DNA of 21,253 nt from Saccoglossus kowalevskii (lineage: Eukaryota; Hemichordata; Enteropneusta; Harrimaniidae), in assembly GCF_000003605.2 (NCBI RefSeq), contig NW_003150757.1:109713-130965 (forward strand), given 5' to 3'. Position 1 is the stretch's first letter; each line of letters starts with the position of its first letter. The translations under genes were made by a program, and so were the position numbers. This document shows positions 20,708-21,253 of the stretch, piece by piece. Under the pieces are notes generated by a model. It searched no databases, had not been told where the DNA came from, and saw only the letters and a program-made list of their open reading frames with translations.

Positions 20708-20756
20708 TGGAGGTCTTGGAGACCTCAGAAAGTCTTAGAGACCTCAGACCTCAGAA
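20708..20756. repeat. 19-bp tandem repeat containing a hairpin
   Basis: GTCTTGGAGACCTCAG (20713) is followed 19 bp later by GTCTTAGAGACCTCAG (20732) and a further ACCTCAG. The first copy forms a perfect 7-bp hairpin, GAGGTCT/AGACCTC with a 3-base loop (20710-20726). The origin is probably replication slippage. Confidence 0.7.
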
Positions 20757-20935
20757 TTTTAGCTACTGAATTAATAGCCTTCTTAGTTGGATGAATTCAT
20801 ATAAATTTTCAAAAGTGCATGATTTTTCACAATTTAAAAAGACTATGAGAGATGCAGGTGTGAATGATATACATATCTGTATAACAACAAGCAGCCTATC
20901 GGCTGAGATAGCTCCGCTGTTAGCAATGCACATTT
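20757..20935. other. Spacer before the 165-bp repeat; short open frame, no recognised product
   Basis: A 63-codon plus-strand frame (20791-20982) crosses this stretch and runs into the 165-bp tandem repeat. It has no recognisable domain, and its 3' third is repeat sequence, so I do not call it a gene. CTATC/GATAG arms near 20898-20913 are a small hairpin. Confidence 0.35.
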
Positions 20936-20947
20936 CAATTAAAGAAG

Positions 20948-21253
20948 TGAAGACATCATTAGAAAATGAACAATATGAATAGTATCAAAGCAATCGGACT
21001 TACAGTTTTTAACAAGAAGTCGAAAATATCACTTTTTACCAAAAATTACAAAAATATTCACCAAAATAAATTAATTAGAGAATTGAAGATATCATCACAA
21101 AACGAACAAATCTGAGAGAGGTCCACATGTAGTACCTATATATGTAATATCAAAGCAATCGGACTTACAGTTTTCAACAAGAAGTCGAAAATATCACTTT
21201 TTACCAAAAATGACAAAAATATTCACCAAAATTAGAGAATTGAAGATGTCATC
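20948..21253. repeat. 165-bp tandem repeat, continuing beyond the window
   Basis: TATCAAAGCAATCGGACTTA occurs at 20983 and again at 21148, exactly 165 bp apart. About 90 following bases agree with only a few differences, up to a short indel near 21071-21080. The partial unit before 20983 (GAAGACATCATTAGAAAATG, from 20950) matches GAAGATATCATCACAAAACG at 21085. The window ends within the next copy (GAAGATGTCATC). The high identity suggests recent amplification, as in a satellite or the tandem part of a transposon. Confidence 0.8.

Noticed and set aside
1-21253. Bacterial or phage content (operons, CRISPR, ribosome binding sites)
   Set aside because: No long frames, no gene packing and no regularly spaced short repeats. 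The repeat and transposon content is of animal type.

Overview
The window looks like nuclear DNA from a metazoan, most likely a marine invertebrate. That is an inference from its texture and not a species identification. It is AT-rich and has no long open frame; the longest is 142 codons and is partly a microsatellite. There are no prokaryotic operons, no rRNA, no convincing tRNA and no CRISPR. Instead there are several short inverted-repeat transposons (MITE-like), decayed protein-coding transposon sequence, microsatellites and diverged satellite-like tandem repeats. I found no complete protein-coding gene. The sequence is best read as intergenic or intronic DNA.

Layout. 1-2350: AT-rich DNA with a small tandem duplication, ending in a decayed coding stretch (2084-2347). 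Its protein carries an FHTFTGCD motif, which resembles a transposon-associated invertebrate protein family. 2350-4500: no gene seen, one 30-bp tandem duplication. 4500-14000: mostly single-copy DNA that is locally rich in CpG. It holds strong candidate regulatory sites: two RFX X-boxes (4508, 7846), a cluster of cAMP-response (CRE/ATF) sites at 10374-11468, paired E-boxes at 13790, and a kappaB-like palindrome plus TATA box (5798-5820) upstream of a possible small first coding exon (5955-6150). 12376-15155: insertions, including two near-complete copies and, further left at 6449, one defective copy of a TTAA-type MITE, a second MITE type at 13947-14172, and a possible LINE 3' tail. 16190-16840: a foldback element next to a second, 396-bp inverted-repeat element. 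17000-21253: very AT-rich and nearly CpG-free, with a smaller relative of the 13947 element, an array of about 148-bp units interrupted by a nested foldback insertion, and a 165-bp tandem repeat that runs off the window end.

Nothing here amounts to a multi-gene system. The most informative content is the set of MITE families that can be defined internally by comparing copies, the nested repeat structure on the right, and the clusters of regulatory motifs in the CpG-retaining centre.
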